Positions 1 to 8,448 of a DNA stretch of 64,000 nucleotides are shown in pieces; the stretch's first letter is position 1, and every line of letters starts with the position of its first letter. The stretch spans positions 6,882,001-6,946,000 of the forward strand of contig NZ_CP098740.1 of the NCBI RefSeq assembly GCF_026167665.1. Reading direction: 5' to 3'. The stretch is from Streptomyces drozdowiczii (GTDB lineage Bacteria > Actinomycetota > Actinomycetes > Streptomycetales > Streptomycetaceae). Below the pieces are notes generated by a model. It was not told the DNA's origin. It did no database searches and saw only the letters and a program-made list of their open reading frames with translations. Made by a program: the position numbers and the translations under genes.

Positions 1-14
1 GAATCACCGCAGCC

Positions 15-767
15 ATGCTCGCCGTCACCGTCTCCGCCCCCTGGGCCGCGGCATCCGGCGGATCGGCAACTCACCAGCTCCTGCCCACCCTCGCGAGCAC
101 GATGTCTCAAGGCCGCGACCTTCCCCTCGTCGCCGCTCTGGCGGCAGCAGTCGCGACTACAGGCGTCACGGCTCTGCTGAGCCGTGAGCCCGTCTCAACA
201 CCTCATCCGCCCACGTCAATCCCGACATCAACAGCACGGCTCGCAGCAACGCTGGGTACCGCAGTGATCCTCTTCGCCCTCACCGTGCCCTCGAACCAGA
301 AAGTGGCCGCCTACATCCAGACCGGTTTCACCGGTAACGGCCGGCTGTCCGAGCCCGGCGACCTGTTGCGGCAATGGCTCCAACTCAGCGCCTGGACCAC
401 ACCCACCGGACCCACGCTCGGACGCTGGCTGCTCTACCGGCTCGGTGAGGTAGTCCTTGTCGCAACCGTCTGGTGGGCACTGCGACTCCTCCCAGCGCTG
501 TTCGACCACGTCACCCTTCCCTCCTACGTACTCGCGGCCGTAGCCGCCACCACGCTGGGGGCGGAGGTAAACGACATGTGGCACTCGCTCCTCACCTATC
601 AGGCCGTCACGGGCGGCCCACTTCTGTACTACATTTCCACAGGCTCCGGTGCATCTGCGGCACTCGTGTTCGGTGCCCTCGCCGGATGTGCAAGCACCAT
701 CGTCTTGCGCCGGCACCTCCGCGCACAACAAGCACCGGCAGAGCCGCAAAGGCGGTCGACCTTCTGA
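15..767 (+). CDS. Integral membrane protein, possibly cut at its 5' end
   Basis: A 250-residue product with several hydrophobic stretches: around residues 35-55, 75-95, 145-165, 170-190 and 215-235, ending in a basic tail. I recognise no catalytic motif or named family. The frame stays open to the left edge of the window, so the ATG at position 15 may be internal and the real protein longer. The 3' end overlaps no other gene. Function unknown; the call rests on codon usage and hydrophobic pattern only. Confidence 0.5.
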   Translation: MLAVTVSAPWAAASGGSATHQLLPTLASTMSQGRDLPLVAALAAAVATTGVTALLSREPVSTPHPPTSIPTSTARLAATLGTAVILFALTVPSNQKVAAYIQTGFTGNGRLSEPGDLLRQWLQLSAWTTPTGPTLGRWLLYRLGEVVLVATVWWALRLLPALFDHVTLPSYVLAAVAATTLGAEVNDMWHSLLTYQAVTGGPLLYYISTGSGASAALVFGALAGCASTIVLRRHLRAQQAPAEPQRRSTF

Positions 768-1317
768 CCGGCCAAAGAAACGAGCCTGCCGCTCCAAGTC
801 CTCCCAGCCGGGTTCCCCCTATCCGCAGGAACTTCGGCCGGGGCCTTCGGGACGAGGCGTGGCAGCTCGTCGAGAAGACCGGCAGCGACGATGAGGGGGC
901 GACATCATCACATGTGTCGCGGGGGAGCAAGTTCGGCGGGTGCCCGACCTGGCACCTGACCGAACCCTGCCCCATGCTCTGTCGGGAATGCCGTAGGGCG
1001 ATGATGCTTCCGTTCACAGTGACCAGCGGCCCACTGCGGGTATCAAGGTCGCGACCGTCGAACCCCGCAGGTGTCCGGGTCGTCCGCCCCCACCCCTGAA
1101 CCTTCGAGCGCAGCCGAGCTCTCGCGTACAGGGGTGCAGGTGTGCGACCGTGGGTGGACAACGAGACCGACCGCCACCCGACCGATCCAGTGGTGGCGGC
1201 CTTTCAGGGAGCCGGACGTTGCCCCCCTCCCGGGCATCCGGCCCTTTGCCATCGTCGTGGCCCCCACCGGGGGCGCTGCGCCTTGGGCTCACCAACCCCC
1301 GGAAGGGGGCGCCCGGA
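768..1317. other. No supported gene
   Basis: About 550 bases between the membrane protein and the STAS gene. Several frames are open on both strands, as expected at this GC content, but none gives a recognisable protein or a good start. I see no convincing hairpin, repeat or RNA gene. Confidence 0.4.
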
Positions 1318-1647
1318 ATGAACATCACCACTGTCATCAACGGCACGTTCGCACGCATCACCCCATCCGGCGACATCGATGCCGACAGCCTTGCCCCGCT
1401 CCACACCGCGGTCGGAGCCCTCTCGCCGCATGTGAGCGACCTTCAGTGGGACCTGCACCACACCCTCTTTATGGACGTCTCCGGCCTCCACCTCCTCCTT
1501 CCTCAGCAACTGGCCGACCCGATACAGCACATCACCGTCGTCCGACTGTGCCCCCAGCCGGCACGCCTCCTGCTGCTCGCCGCTGACCTCCGCCCCGGAA
1601 TCTTCGACCTCGCCCGACTGCTGCCCGCTGCGCCCGTTGGTGACTGA
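1318..1647 (+). CDS. STAS-domain protein (anti-sigma factor antagonist-like)
   Basis: A 109-residue single-domain protein. It has the STAS pattern: a beta-rich start with PSGDIDADSLAPL near residue 17, then LQWDLHHTLFMDVSGLHLLL, where the DVSG loop around residue 53 carries the serine normally phosphorylated by an anti-sigma kinase. The frame is open further upstream, but the ATG at 1318 follows a purine-rich GGAAGGGGGC and gives the normal family length. STAS proteins of this size act as partner-switching antagonists that free a sigma factor. No cognate kinase gene is nearby, so the partner must lie elsewhere. Confidence 0.75.
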   Translation: MNITTVINGTFARITPSGDIDADSLAPLHTAVGALSPHVSDLQWDLHHTLFMDVSGLHLLLPQQLADPIQHITVVRLCPQPARLLLLAADLRPGIFDLARLLPAAPVGD

Positions 1648-2102
1648 CTCTCCTGTCCGACCCTCGTGGAACCGTGCGACACCCGTTCCGCAACATGTGC
1701 GCCCCCGAATACGGCTACTCGCCCCAACCACCCTCCTCGGCCAGGCTGCCGGAGAGCAACCGGCACCTGCGGCCCTGTTGCGTCACCGCGCGGCGGGTCT
1801 CCTCCGCGTCGGACTGCTCCTGCGGGAGAGTCTGTGGTTGTGCGCGCGGCGACCTCGCTGGCCTCGCCGATCGCCGCTTCCAGAGCGGAGGTGTTGCGCA
1901 ATGCGGCCAGGAGTGCGTTGTCGATCAGGACGTACCGGCCAGCGACGAATCTTCGACTCGGGTCAATCACAACCGCTGGATGGGCCGGTCTCCCGCTTGA
2001 GGTCCCATGCCGTGACCAAGTCGTCCCCGCCTGACTGGCGGGCCTCGTCGGAGCCCATCCGGTCCAGGACCGGGCCCGGTTTCATCGACTGCATCGCCCA
2101 CC

Positions 2103-2279
2103 TCAAGCCGAACCACCACATGCAAAATGCGGATCGACTGCTGGTTCTCCACCATTACTCCGGTAGGCACGTCCCCAGTCCCAGTCCAGTAGAGAGAAGA
2201 GGGAGAGCGCCACCGCGACAATCACACCCAGCGTGTTGATCCACTCGTGGCCCCGTCCGGACAGTGTGTTCAGCGTCAC
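2103..2279 (-). CDS. Possible small one-pass membrane protein, coupled to the immunity gene
   Basis: A 58-residue frame starting with GTG inside the stop of the upstream immunity-like gene (GTGA overlap). It has one hydrophobic segment, LGVIVAVALSLFSLL, at residues 18-32, followed by LDWDWGRAYRS. The overlap suggests translational coupling and a two-gene unit. I do not recognise the sequence and the C-terminus has poor codon bias, so this could be a chance frame. Confidence 0.35.
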   Translation of the reverse strand: MTLNTLSGRGHEWINTLGVIVAVALSLFSLLDWDWGRAYRSNGGEPAVDPHFACGGSA

Positions 2280-2491
2280 TGTGCGAACGGTTGGTACGCC
2301 AGGGCCCGGTCAACCACCTCCGCGGCGGTCGACTCCTGCCGGTCCTTGGACCAGAAGATCAGATCGGACACGTAGCCAGTCGGGCAGGCGAGAGCACGGT
2401 CGAGCTGATCAAGGACCTTTTCCATCTCGTCCTCCTCGTATTCAACATCCATGACCTTCTGTACCAGCGTGATCGCCGTCTCGCGGGTCAT
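2276..2491 (-). CDS. Bacteriocin immunity protein, colicin E/pyocin-immunity type
   Basis: A 71-residue acidic protein. The order of features matches the colicin/pyocin immunity family, small four-helix proteins that bind and block nuclease bacteriocins: an acidic helix EYEEDEMEKVLDQLDRAL, then CPTGYVSDLIFWSKD, which resembles the family's HPSGSDLIYYP toxin-binding segment, then a closing helix STAAEVVDRAL. The ATG at 2491 follows GAAGGGGGC by about 8 bases. No nuclease toxin is recognisable beside it, so it may be an orphan or solitary immunity gene. The family call is by eye and should be confirmed by profile search. Confidence 0.68.
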   Translation of the reverse strand: MTRETAITLVQKVMDVEYEEDEMEKVLDQLDRALACPTGYVSDLIFWSKDRQESTAAEVVDRALAYQPFAQ

Positions 2492-2611
2492 ACGCAGCTG
2501 CCCCCTTCATCAGTAGCAGCACCATATTCATCGGCATGAGCGGCCGGACAGCTCCTGGAGGGTGTCCCGTAAATGATCTGAGGTATGCAGGCTGACCTGC
2601 TCGTTTGCCTG

Positions 2612-3072
2612 TCATCTGGTGAGGGTGAGGTTGCGCGGGCGGGCGACGCCGAGCATGGCGTGGTGGACGCCGTCGTCCTTGAGGCGGCAGTCGCGGAGGA
2701 TCTTCCAGCTCTTCATGCGGGCGAAGGCGTGCTCGACGCGGGCTTGCACCTTGCGGTGGGAGGCGTTGTGCTCCTCCTTCCAGGCCGGCAGTTCCTCGTC
2801 CTTGTGCCGACGGCGGCCACCACGAGGCGGGTGTCGGCGTCGATGACGACCTGGTGGTTGGCGGAGTAGCGGCAGTTCTTGCTGGAGGCGGCCACGGTCC
2901 GGTCGCGGGCGGGGGCCAGCGTGCCGTCCACGATGAGCACGGCCTCCTTACGGAACCGCCGCCGGGGCTGGAGGGCGAGAGCCGGCCCCAGGTGGGCGAC
3001 AATCCGGTCGGCCGCCGACTTCGAGACGCCGAACAGCGGGGCGAGCTGACGCAGGGTGAGGTTGGTGGACAA
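2612..3072 (-). pseudogene. IS5-family transposase remnant with internal deletion
   Basis: Two pieces of one DDE transposase in different frames. The upstream part reads NLTLRQLAPLFGVSKSAADR, a helix-turn-helix, then LIVDGTLAP with the first catalytic Asp, and NHQVVIDADTRLVVA. The downstream part, one frame over, reads ELPAWKEEHNASHRKVQARV and VEHAFARMKSWKILRDCRLK, carrying the catalytic Glu region, then HHAMLGVA. The segment that normally lies between them (PLPGNRND and the second Asp) is missing, so about 40 codons have been deleted near 2800-2815. The N-terminus is also frameshifted just upstream of 3072. The element cannot transpose by itself. Confidence 0.8.
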
Positions 3073-3291
3073 CCTCTAGGGCCAATGTGGAGCGCATGGC
3101 CACAAGTCTCTCCTTGCTCGCGTACGCGGAGCCACTGGCATACGAGGTATGAGGGCTCGCATCGGAGACCTCCATGACGGGGAGAAGGTTGCACGGCAAA
3201 CGAAAGATGAACTCGCCTACTGGGCAGGGCAGTCGACGCAAGCGGCTGATCCGAGGGCGAGGGCGGAGGCGGTGCTCACGTCCGTAACGGC

Positions 3292-3702
3292 TCAGCCGTC
3301 GACCAGGCGGCGCAACGCGCGGCGAGCCAGCGGTGCGTACGCGATCACGACCGGCGCGGGCCCGTCGATGCACACCTCGGCTTCCGTACCGCTCGGCGTG
3401 CCGGCCCGAACGCTGTGCCACAGACGCATCCCCACCGGACCCAACCGCACGCGCCACTGCCAGGTACGGGCCCGATGGTCGACGGCCTCGACGACGAAGT
3501 CGATGCCGGGGCCCATCACGGGCATCGCCCGACCGCGCATCCCCGCCCGCAACTCCGCTTCCGCCTCTACGGCCCGGATCTGTGGAGCCCATGTGCTCCA
3601 CGCGGCCGTTCGCACGTACCGCAGCCAGACCGATTCCACACTTGCCGCGCCCACAGCGCGCACCGTTTTTCGCACCCTCCCACCATGCGCACAGATGGAC
3701 AA
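3292..3702 (-). CDS. SRPBCC-family protein (polyketide cyclase/lipid-binding fold)
   Basis: A 136-residue protein with the START/SRPBCC look: SVESVWLRYVRTAAWSTWAP near the N-terminus (helix after the first strand), then VDHRARTWQWRVRLGPV and a long C-terminal helix LARRALRRLVDG. Such proteins form a helix-grip cavity binding hydrophobic ligands or act as aromatases. No catalytic residues can be assigned. The ATG at 3702 is the longest start; the GTG of VRKTV nine codons in is also plausible. It stands alone between an IS relic and a divergent secreted protein. Confidence 0.68.
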   Translation of the reverse strand: MSICAHGGRVRKTVRAVGAASVESVWLRYVRTAAWSTWAPQIRAVEAEAELRAGMRGRAMPVMGPGIDFVVEAVDHRARTWQWRVRLGPVGMRLWHSVRAGTPSGTEAEVCIDGPAPVVIAYAPLARRALRRLVDG

Positions 3703-3797
3703 AGGGCGCTGGTGGCAGGGCCATGCGTGTCGCGCTCCCGCAGGGTGCTGCCATCATGTACGCGACACGTCCCTACCGTTCTGGAGCCGCAACCGTC

Positions 3798-4112
3798 ATG
3801 CTCACTAGGCGTCTCGTCACCAGCGTCCTGATCACCGCGTCCGCCTTCGGCGGCTCACTCGTCGTCAGCCCGGTCGCGGCTGCGTCGGCCTCAGCAGGAT
3901 GCCAGTACAAGGTCGTGTGGCCGACCGCTGGCGTCTATGAGGACCCGAACCCGAACAGTGCCGTCGTCAAGACGAAGTACGCCGGCGACATCGTCGGCGC
4001 GTCCACATGTGAGGGCGCCTCCTACAACGAGTACGGCTATGTGCTGGTCACCACCGACGCGGCCGCGGATGGGCGGGGGTGGATGCGCGAGGGCGCGGTT
4101 GTCGCCCTCTGA
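3798..4112 (+). CDS. Small secreted protein, SH3-like
   Basis: A 104-residue protein with a Sec signal peptide: MLTRRLVTSV basic start, hydrophobic core to about residue 28, AxA-type cleavage near ASA, and a mature domain of about 70 residues. The mature part has two cysteines (near CQYKVV and STCEGA) that probably form a disulfide, and a pattern typical of bacterial SH3 proteins: YEDPNPNSAVVKTKYAGD, then GYVLVTTD and GRGWMREGAV at the end. The usual role is binding cell wall or protein ligands outside the cell. The ATG at 3798 gives the classical signal peptide; an upstream in-frame ATG at 3756 adds only a charged leader. Confidence 0.75.
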   Translation: MLTRRLVTSVLITASAFGGSLVVSPVAAASASAGCQYKVVWPTAGVYEDPNPNSAVVKTKYAGDIVGASTCEGASYNEYGYVLVTTDAAADGRGWMREGAVVAL

Positions 4113-4202
4113 GCGGTGGGACAAGCACCCCGCCCCGGCGACCGAACGCGCCGATGACGAGTCGTTCAAGCGGGTGAAACCACAGGCAACCGCGGGGCTC
4201 AG

Positions 4203-5158
4203 TCAGGCAGGGGGGTGATTTCCCGGGCCGTCGTGCGTCTTGGTGAGCGGGGTGGGGGAGAGGTCGGCAGGTTCCTCGCCCCGCTCCAAGAGAGTTTCGG
4301 CTCCCCCGACGATCAGTGGGTCGGGTTCACCGATGGCCTCCAGGTCCTTGTTGTCGTAAGGGATGCGCCACAGCAGACTGCGCATTGCCTCCAGGCGCCC
4401 ACGCCGTTTGTCGTTGTTTTTGACAACGGTCCAAGGAGCGTATTCGGTGTCGGTCGCGCGGAACATGGCAACCTTGGCTTTCGTGTAGGCGTCCCACAGG
4501 TCCAGTGAGGCGACATCGGTCGGTGACAGCTTCCACCGCCGCAGGGGGTCCACCTGCCGGATCGCGAAGCGGGTGCGTTGCTCTGCCTGCGAGACCGAGA
4601 ACCAGAACTTGATCAGGATGATCCCCTCGTCCACGAGCATTTCCTCGAAGACGGGGCACTGGCGAAGAAACCGGTTGTACTCCTCATCGGTGCAGAATCC
4701 CATCACCTTTTCCACGCCGGCACGGTTGTACCAGGAACGGTCGAAGAACACGATCTCTCCGCGTGCGGGCAGGTGCGGCACGTACCGCTGGAAGTACCAC
4801 TGCCCCGCCTCGCGCTCGGACGGTTTGTCCAGGGCCACGATCCGTGCGCCACGGGGGTTGAGCCGTTCGCTGAAGCGCTGAATCGTTCCCCCTTGCCAGC
4901 CGCGTCGCGTCCCTCGAAAAGGGCGACGATTCTGGCCCCGGACTCCTGAGCCCACCGTTGAAGCTTCAGCAGTTCGATCTGCAGAACACGCTTGGTGCGC
5001 TCATACTCCTTGCGCCGCAGTCTGTAGTCGTAGGGGTGGTTGTCGCGCCACGTCTGGATGACCTCGCCGGAATCGTCCAACAGCATGGGGCGCTCGGGTC
5101 GGCTTTCGTCCACGCTCAGACCGCGCAGCAGCCGCGCTCGCTCTTCTGCCTCGTTCAT
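4203..5158 (-). pseudogene. ppk2: Polyphosphate kinase 2, one frameshift
   Basis: A PPK2-family kinase of about 318 codons, transferring phosphate between polyphosphate and nucleotides. The first frame carries the Walker A region VALFEGRDAAGKG; the second carries GTIQRFSERLNPRGARIVAL, Walker B FFDRSWYNRAGVE, the lid RRWKLSPTD and SLDLWDAYTKAKV. The frames join exactly if one base is added to the C run at 4888-4892, which restores GRDAAGKGGTIQRF. All motifs are present on either side, so the gene is either very recently broken or carries a sequence error. No other gene overlaps, and it stands as a single transcription unit. Confidence 0.85.
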
Positions 5159-5253
5159 ACCGCTCGCCGTACCCCCGGGTGCTTTACTTACGCTTTGCTA
5201 TCAGTGAGTCGTAACTTCTTTCTCCGAGGGATCATCCCAGCTCCGCCTCCTGA

Positions 5254-5724
5254 TCAGCGGTTGCGGCGGGCAATCGAAACGTTCAGAGCGGTGGCGAACA
5301 GGCACCAGCCGGCATAGGGGAGCAGACCCTTGGCAGCGGTGGTGTCGATACGCCGCGTGCGGCGGATCAGCTCGGCATTGCTCATGTCGAGCACCAAGGT
5401 TCCCAGGACTCCGCCCCACGGGCTGCGGCGAGCGAAGAACGCCCAGTTCCACGCCGCGTTCAGAGCCAGGTTCACCCCTAGGCTTCCGGCCAGGACGCGA
5501 CGTTCGCCCGCCCGGGCCCGCCCGAGAGCCCGCCCGCCACTCCACGCGATCGACGCGTACAAGGGTGTCCACACGGCCCCGAAGGTCCAAGGCGGAGGCT
5601 GCCACGGCGGCTTGTCCAGCCCGCGGTACCAGGCGCTGTCCGCGTCGACCGCCTTCGCACCGGCCACCGCGCACGCGGTGACCGCCGCCGCGGTGAGGGC
5701 GTAAGGCGCCCACGACCTGCGCAT
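5254..5724 (-). CDS. TspO/MBR-family membrane protein
   Basis: A 156-residue five-helix membrane protein. Family hallmarks are visible: WYRGLDKPPWQPPPW followed by FGAVWTPLYASIAW in the first half, NLALNAAWNWAFFARR in the middle, and GLLPYAGWCLFATALNVSIA at the end. Bacterial TspO proteins bind tetrapyrroles or sterol-like ligands and affect porphyrin and stress responses. The frame is open far upstream; I chose the ATG at 5724 because it gives the normal length and begins just before the first helix. The ATG at 5763 is an alternative. Confidence 0.82.
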   Translation of the reverse strand: MRRSWAPYALTAAAVTACAVAGAKAVDADSAWYRGLDKPPWQPPPWTFGAVWTPLYASIAWSGGRALGRARAGERRVLAGSLGVNLALNAAWNWAFFARRSPWGGVLGTLVLDMSNAELIRRTRRIDTTAAKGLLPYAGWCLFATALNVSIARRNR

Positions 5725-5908
5725 CGGGGAACCGCCGTCCAGGAGTGCGTGGATGTGCCTCATGGTGGCACGCCTTCCCCGTCGGCCGATCCGCCACGCG
5801 CGGCCGGGCGAGCTGGGCGGGCTGTCCCGCCGGGTGGGCGGCGTATCCGCAGGACGAGCGGGCGCGCGGGCGGGCCGTCGGCCCGTCCCCCGGGACCAGA
5901 GGTGCCGT

Positions 5909-6925
5909 TCACCACGGCCGGATCGGACAGACCCCCACCCGCCGTCCTCGGCCGTCCAGCACATGACCCATCCGCTTCACGGTGCGGACGCCGAGCACGC
6001 GCTCGGTGACCTCCAGGCTCGGGAGCCGGCCACAGGCCGCCGTCTCGCGCTGCTGCACCTGGCCGATGTCGTGCAACCAGTACGTGGCGAGCACGTTCGC
6101 GGACCCGGTCACTGCGGCCAGCAATCGGCACTCGGGCAGCGAGGCGAGGGTGCGGTGCAGGCGGTTGACGTCCTGCACCGCGGCCCGGCCGCGGAAAGTG
6201 ACCGAGACCGGCAGCCCCGACACCGCGGGGGCCATGTCGCAGCGAAACGCCACGATGCCACCGGCCACCAGCCGGTTCAGGCGTCGCCGGACGGTGGCGG
6301 CGCTGCCGCCGGTGAGCTCGGCCAGCTCGCTGAGCCGTGTCCGCCCGTCCCTCACCAACGCGTCGAGCATGACGTGGTCCGTGGCGGTCAGATCGGCCGC
6401 ACCAGCCGCCCCGTCCACGGCTCCGCCCCGGCCCAGTACGGAGAGCTGGGCGGCGTCGAGAGAACCCAGCCGCCAGCGCGAGCCCTCCGTGTAGAGCGAG
6501 GTGGCGAAAGCGCACTCCAGCTCGAGGACGTCGGGCAGGAGGGCCAGTTCCTCGTCCACGAACCGGTGGAGGCCCGCCAGATCGGGCGCCAGCACGTCCA
6601 GCATGAGGTCGGCCTTCCCCGGAGCGGTGAGTTCGACCGTCACCGCCTCGGGCATCCCCGCCAGCCGCTCCGCGAGGCGCCGGCGGGCCCCCGGGGCGCA
6701 GCGGACGAAGACGAAGGCGGAGCAGCCGCTGCGCGAGAAGGCGGGGCCGGGCACGGCCGACACCCAGGCCAGGCCCTCTCCGGTGAGCCGTTCCCAGCGG
6801 CGGGCCACGGTCACCGCCGTGGTACCGAGCAGCGGTGCCAGATCCGTCCAGGCCGCCCGCGGCCGAACCTGCAAAGAGTGCACGAGAGCAAGGTCCAGCT
6901 CGCTCACCATGACCGAATCCAACAA
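5909..6925 (-). CDS. Lrp/AsnC-family regulator with two modules
   Basis: A 338-residue protein built from two Lrp/AsnC units, about twice the family's usual length, an arrangement common in actinomycetes. The first has an HTH near residues 10-55 (LVHSLQVRPRAAWTDLAPLL, TTAVTVARRWERL) and a ligand/oligomerisation domain to about 150. The second has an HTH near 185-230 (DHVMLDALVRDGRTRLSELA, SAATVRRRLNRL) and a domain with VTGSANVLATYWLHD. The first ATG is at 6925; the ATG at 6910 (MVSELD) is equally good. It diverges from the transporter and amidohydrolase operon at 7033, its likely target. Confidence 0.85.
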   Translation of the reverse strand: MLDSVMVSELDLALVHSLQVRPRAAWTDLAPLLGTTAVTVARRWERLTGEGLAWVSAVPGPAFSRSGCSAFVFVRCAPGARRRLAERLAGMPEAVTVELTAPGKADLMLDVLAPDLAGLHRFVDEELALLPDVLELECAFATSLYTEGSRWRLGSLDAAQLSVLGRGGAVDGAAGAADLTATDHVMLDALVRDGRTRLSELAELTGGSAATVRRRLNRLVAGGIVAFRCDMAPAVSGLPVSVTFRGRAAVQDVNRLHRTLASLPECRLLAAVTGSANVLATYWLHDIGQVQQRETAACGRLPSLEVTERVLGVRTVKRMGHVLDGRGRRVGVCPIRPW

Positions 6926-6937
6926 GAAAACCTCACC

Positions 6938-6948
6938 AACCGACGGTT
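6938..6948. promoter_or_regulatory. Candidate operator of the Lrp/AsnC regulator
   Basis: AACCGACGGTT is a perfect 5-bp inverted repeat around one base. It lies in the divergent intergenic region just upstream of the regulator start and inside a locally AT-richer stretch, CATCAATTTTCC. Location is the main evidence. Confidence 0.3.
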
Positions 6949-7032
6949 CTCATCAATTTTCCGCTCTGCCCGCTCCCTGGTCGCACCCTAGCCACCACGT
7001 CGTATTCCAGCCAAGAGAAAGAGGGTGAGACC

Positions 7033-8448
7033 GTGAGGAATGCCATCAGCCGGGGACGGGGACTGATCGCGACGATGTGTGTGATCGTGGTCTGCAGTGG
7101 CGTCGTCCAGGGCTATCTGACCCCGCTGCTGCCCGTCGTGGGCGCGCACGTCGGCATCGGCGGCGTGGGCCAGAACAACCTCTACCTGCTGTCGCAGATC
7201 GCCTTCGCCGTCCTCACCCCGCTGCTGTCGCGGTGGGGCGACATGTGGGGCCACAACCGGCTGCTGCTGATCGCCGTCGCCATGGTCGCCGCCGGGTCAC
7301 TGCTGATCGCCGTCCGGCCGACCACCACCACCCTCGCCCTGGGCATGGTGCTCCAGAGCTCCGTGGTCGGCTTCTTCCCGCTGCTCGCGGGCATTCTGCG
7401 CTCCCGCTCACCCGAGCACGGCCGGATCGGCATGTCGGTGCTGGTCGGCGCGCTGCTGCTGTCCATCGGCGTCGGCGGCTACGTGGCCGGAACCCTCAGC
7501 GACGAGCACGCACTCGCCGGGCTGTGGACCGCGGTCCCCTTCTGCGCCCTCGCGATCGTCGCCACCGCGGCCCTGCCGACGAGCACCGCCGTCCGTGCCG
7601 GCCGCTTCAACTCCGTCGCCGCGCTCCTGCTCACGCTCGGTCTCGGCGTCCTGATGCTCGTCCTCACCGAAGGCGCCTCCTGGGGCTGGGCATCGGCGTA
7701 CTCCCTGCTGGCGATCCTCGCGGCGCTGCTCCTCCTTGCCGCCTGGATCCGCGTCGAACAGCGCTCCGCGCACCCACTGGTCGACCTCCGCCTGCTGCGC
7801 AACCCCCGCCTCGCCGCGGTCAGCGCCCACACCTTCTGCATCGCCTTCGGAGCGATCGGCTTCCTCGGCGCCAACTCCGTCTACCTCGGCACCGCACCGG
7901 ACGGCCACGGGTTCGGGCTCGGCCTCGGCGCCCAAAAGATCTCCCTGATCTCCCTCGCCATGGTCGCCGTCGGCTTCGTCGGCTCCACCCTGACGCCCCG
8001 GCTGGCCCGGGCCATCGGCGACCGCACCGTCCTCGGGGTGGGCGGCTTCGTGGGCGCGGTCGGTTTCCTGAGCCTGGTCCTCTTCCACTCTTCCGTGCCG
8101 CAGTACCTGGTCGGCGCGCTGACCGTGGGCCTGGCCACCGGCATGTTCGAGGCCGCCACCCGCTCCCTGTCGGTCGAGGTGGTCGACGAGACCGAGACCG
8201 CGCTGTCCGTCGGCGTCAACGAGATGGCGCTCTCCCTCGGCGCGGCGATCGGCGCGGCCGTGATCGGCGCCCTGTGGGCCTGCCACACCACGACCGGAGG
8301 CGCCGTCACCGGCGCCGGTTACCAGTGGGCCTGGGGTGCCTGCTCGGTGGTCGCGCTCGCCGGAGCCGCCGTCGCCCTGCTCTTCCGCACTCCGCCGTGG
8401 CCCCTCGTCCCCGAGGCGGACGCCGTTACCGCCGGGAGGACCGCGTGA
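7033..8448 (+). CDS. MFS transporter
   Basis: A 471-residue major facilitator with 12-14 hydrophobic helices. After the first helix comes LTPLLSRWGDMWGHNRLLLI, the loop-2-3 motif A region of MFS drug exporters. Helices five and six hold GVGGYVAGTLSD. The start is GTG at 7033 after AAGAGGGTGAG. It overlaps the following amidohydrolase by four bases and diverges from the Lrp/AsnC regulator, so transporter and enzyme probably act on the same compound. The substrate cannot be read from the sequence; uptake or export of an N-acylated amino acid is a reasonable guess. Confidence 0.88.
   Translation: MRNAISRGRGLIATMCVIVVCSGVVQGYLTPLLPVVGAHVGIGGVGQNNLYLLSQIAFAVLTPLLSRWGDMWGHNRLLLIAVAMVAAGSLLIAVRPTTTTLALGMVLQSSVVGFFPLLAGILRSRSPEHGRIGMSVLVGALLLSIGVGGYVAGTLSDEHALAGLWTAVPFCALAIVATAALPTSTAVRAGRFNSVAALLLTLGLGVLMLVLTEGASWGWASAYSLLAILAALLLLAAWIRVEQRSAHPLVDLRLLRNPRLAAVSAHTFCIAFGAIGFLGANSVYLGTAPDGHGFGLGLGAQKISLISLAMVAVGFVGSTLTPRLARAIGDRTVLGVGGFVGAVGFLSLVLFHSSVPQYLVGALTVGLATGMFEAATRSLSVEVVDETETALSVGVNEMALSLGAAIGAAVIGALWACHTTTGGAVTGAGYQWAWGACSVVALAGAAVALLFRTPPWPLVPEADAVTAGRTA

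Noticed and set aside
1680..1970. Minus-strand frame reading AGRYVLIDNALLAALRNTSA
   Set aside because: The first 45 codons look protein-like but match nothing I know, and the remainder is antisense to the STAS gene. Could be a remnant; not strong enough to annotate.
5749..6991. Plus-strand frames over TspO and Lrp/AsnC genes
   Set aside because: Antisense frames with no motif; the minus-strand genes have clear family signatures.
7077..8444. Open frame upstream of the amidohydrolase in the same phase
   Set aside because: The upstream part is an out-of-phase reading of the MFS gene; the real start is GTG 8445 with GGGAGGA in front.
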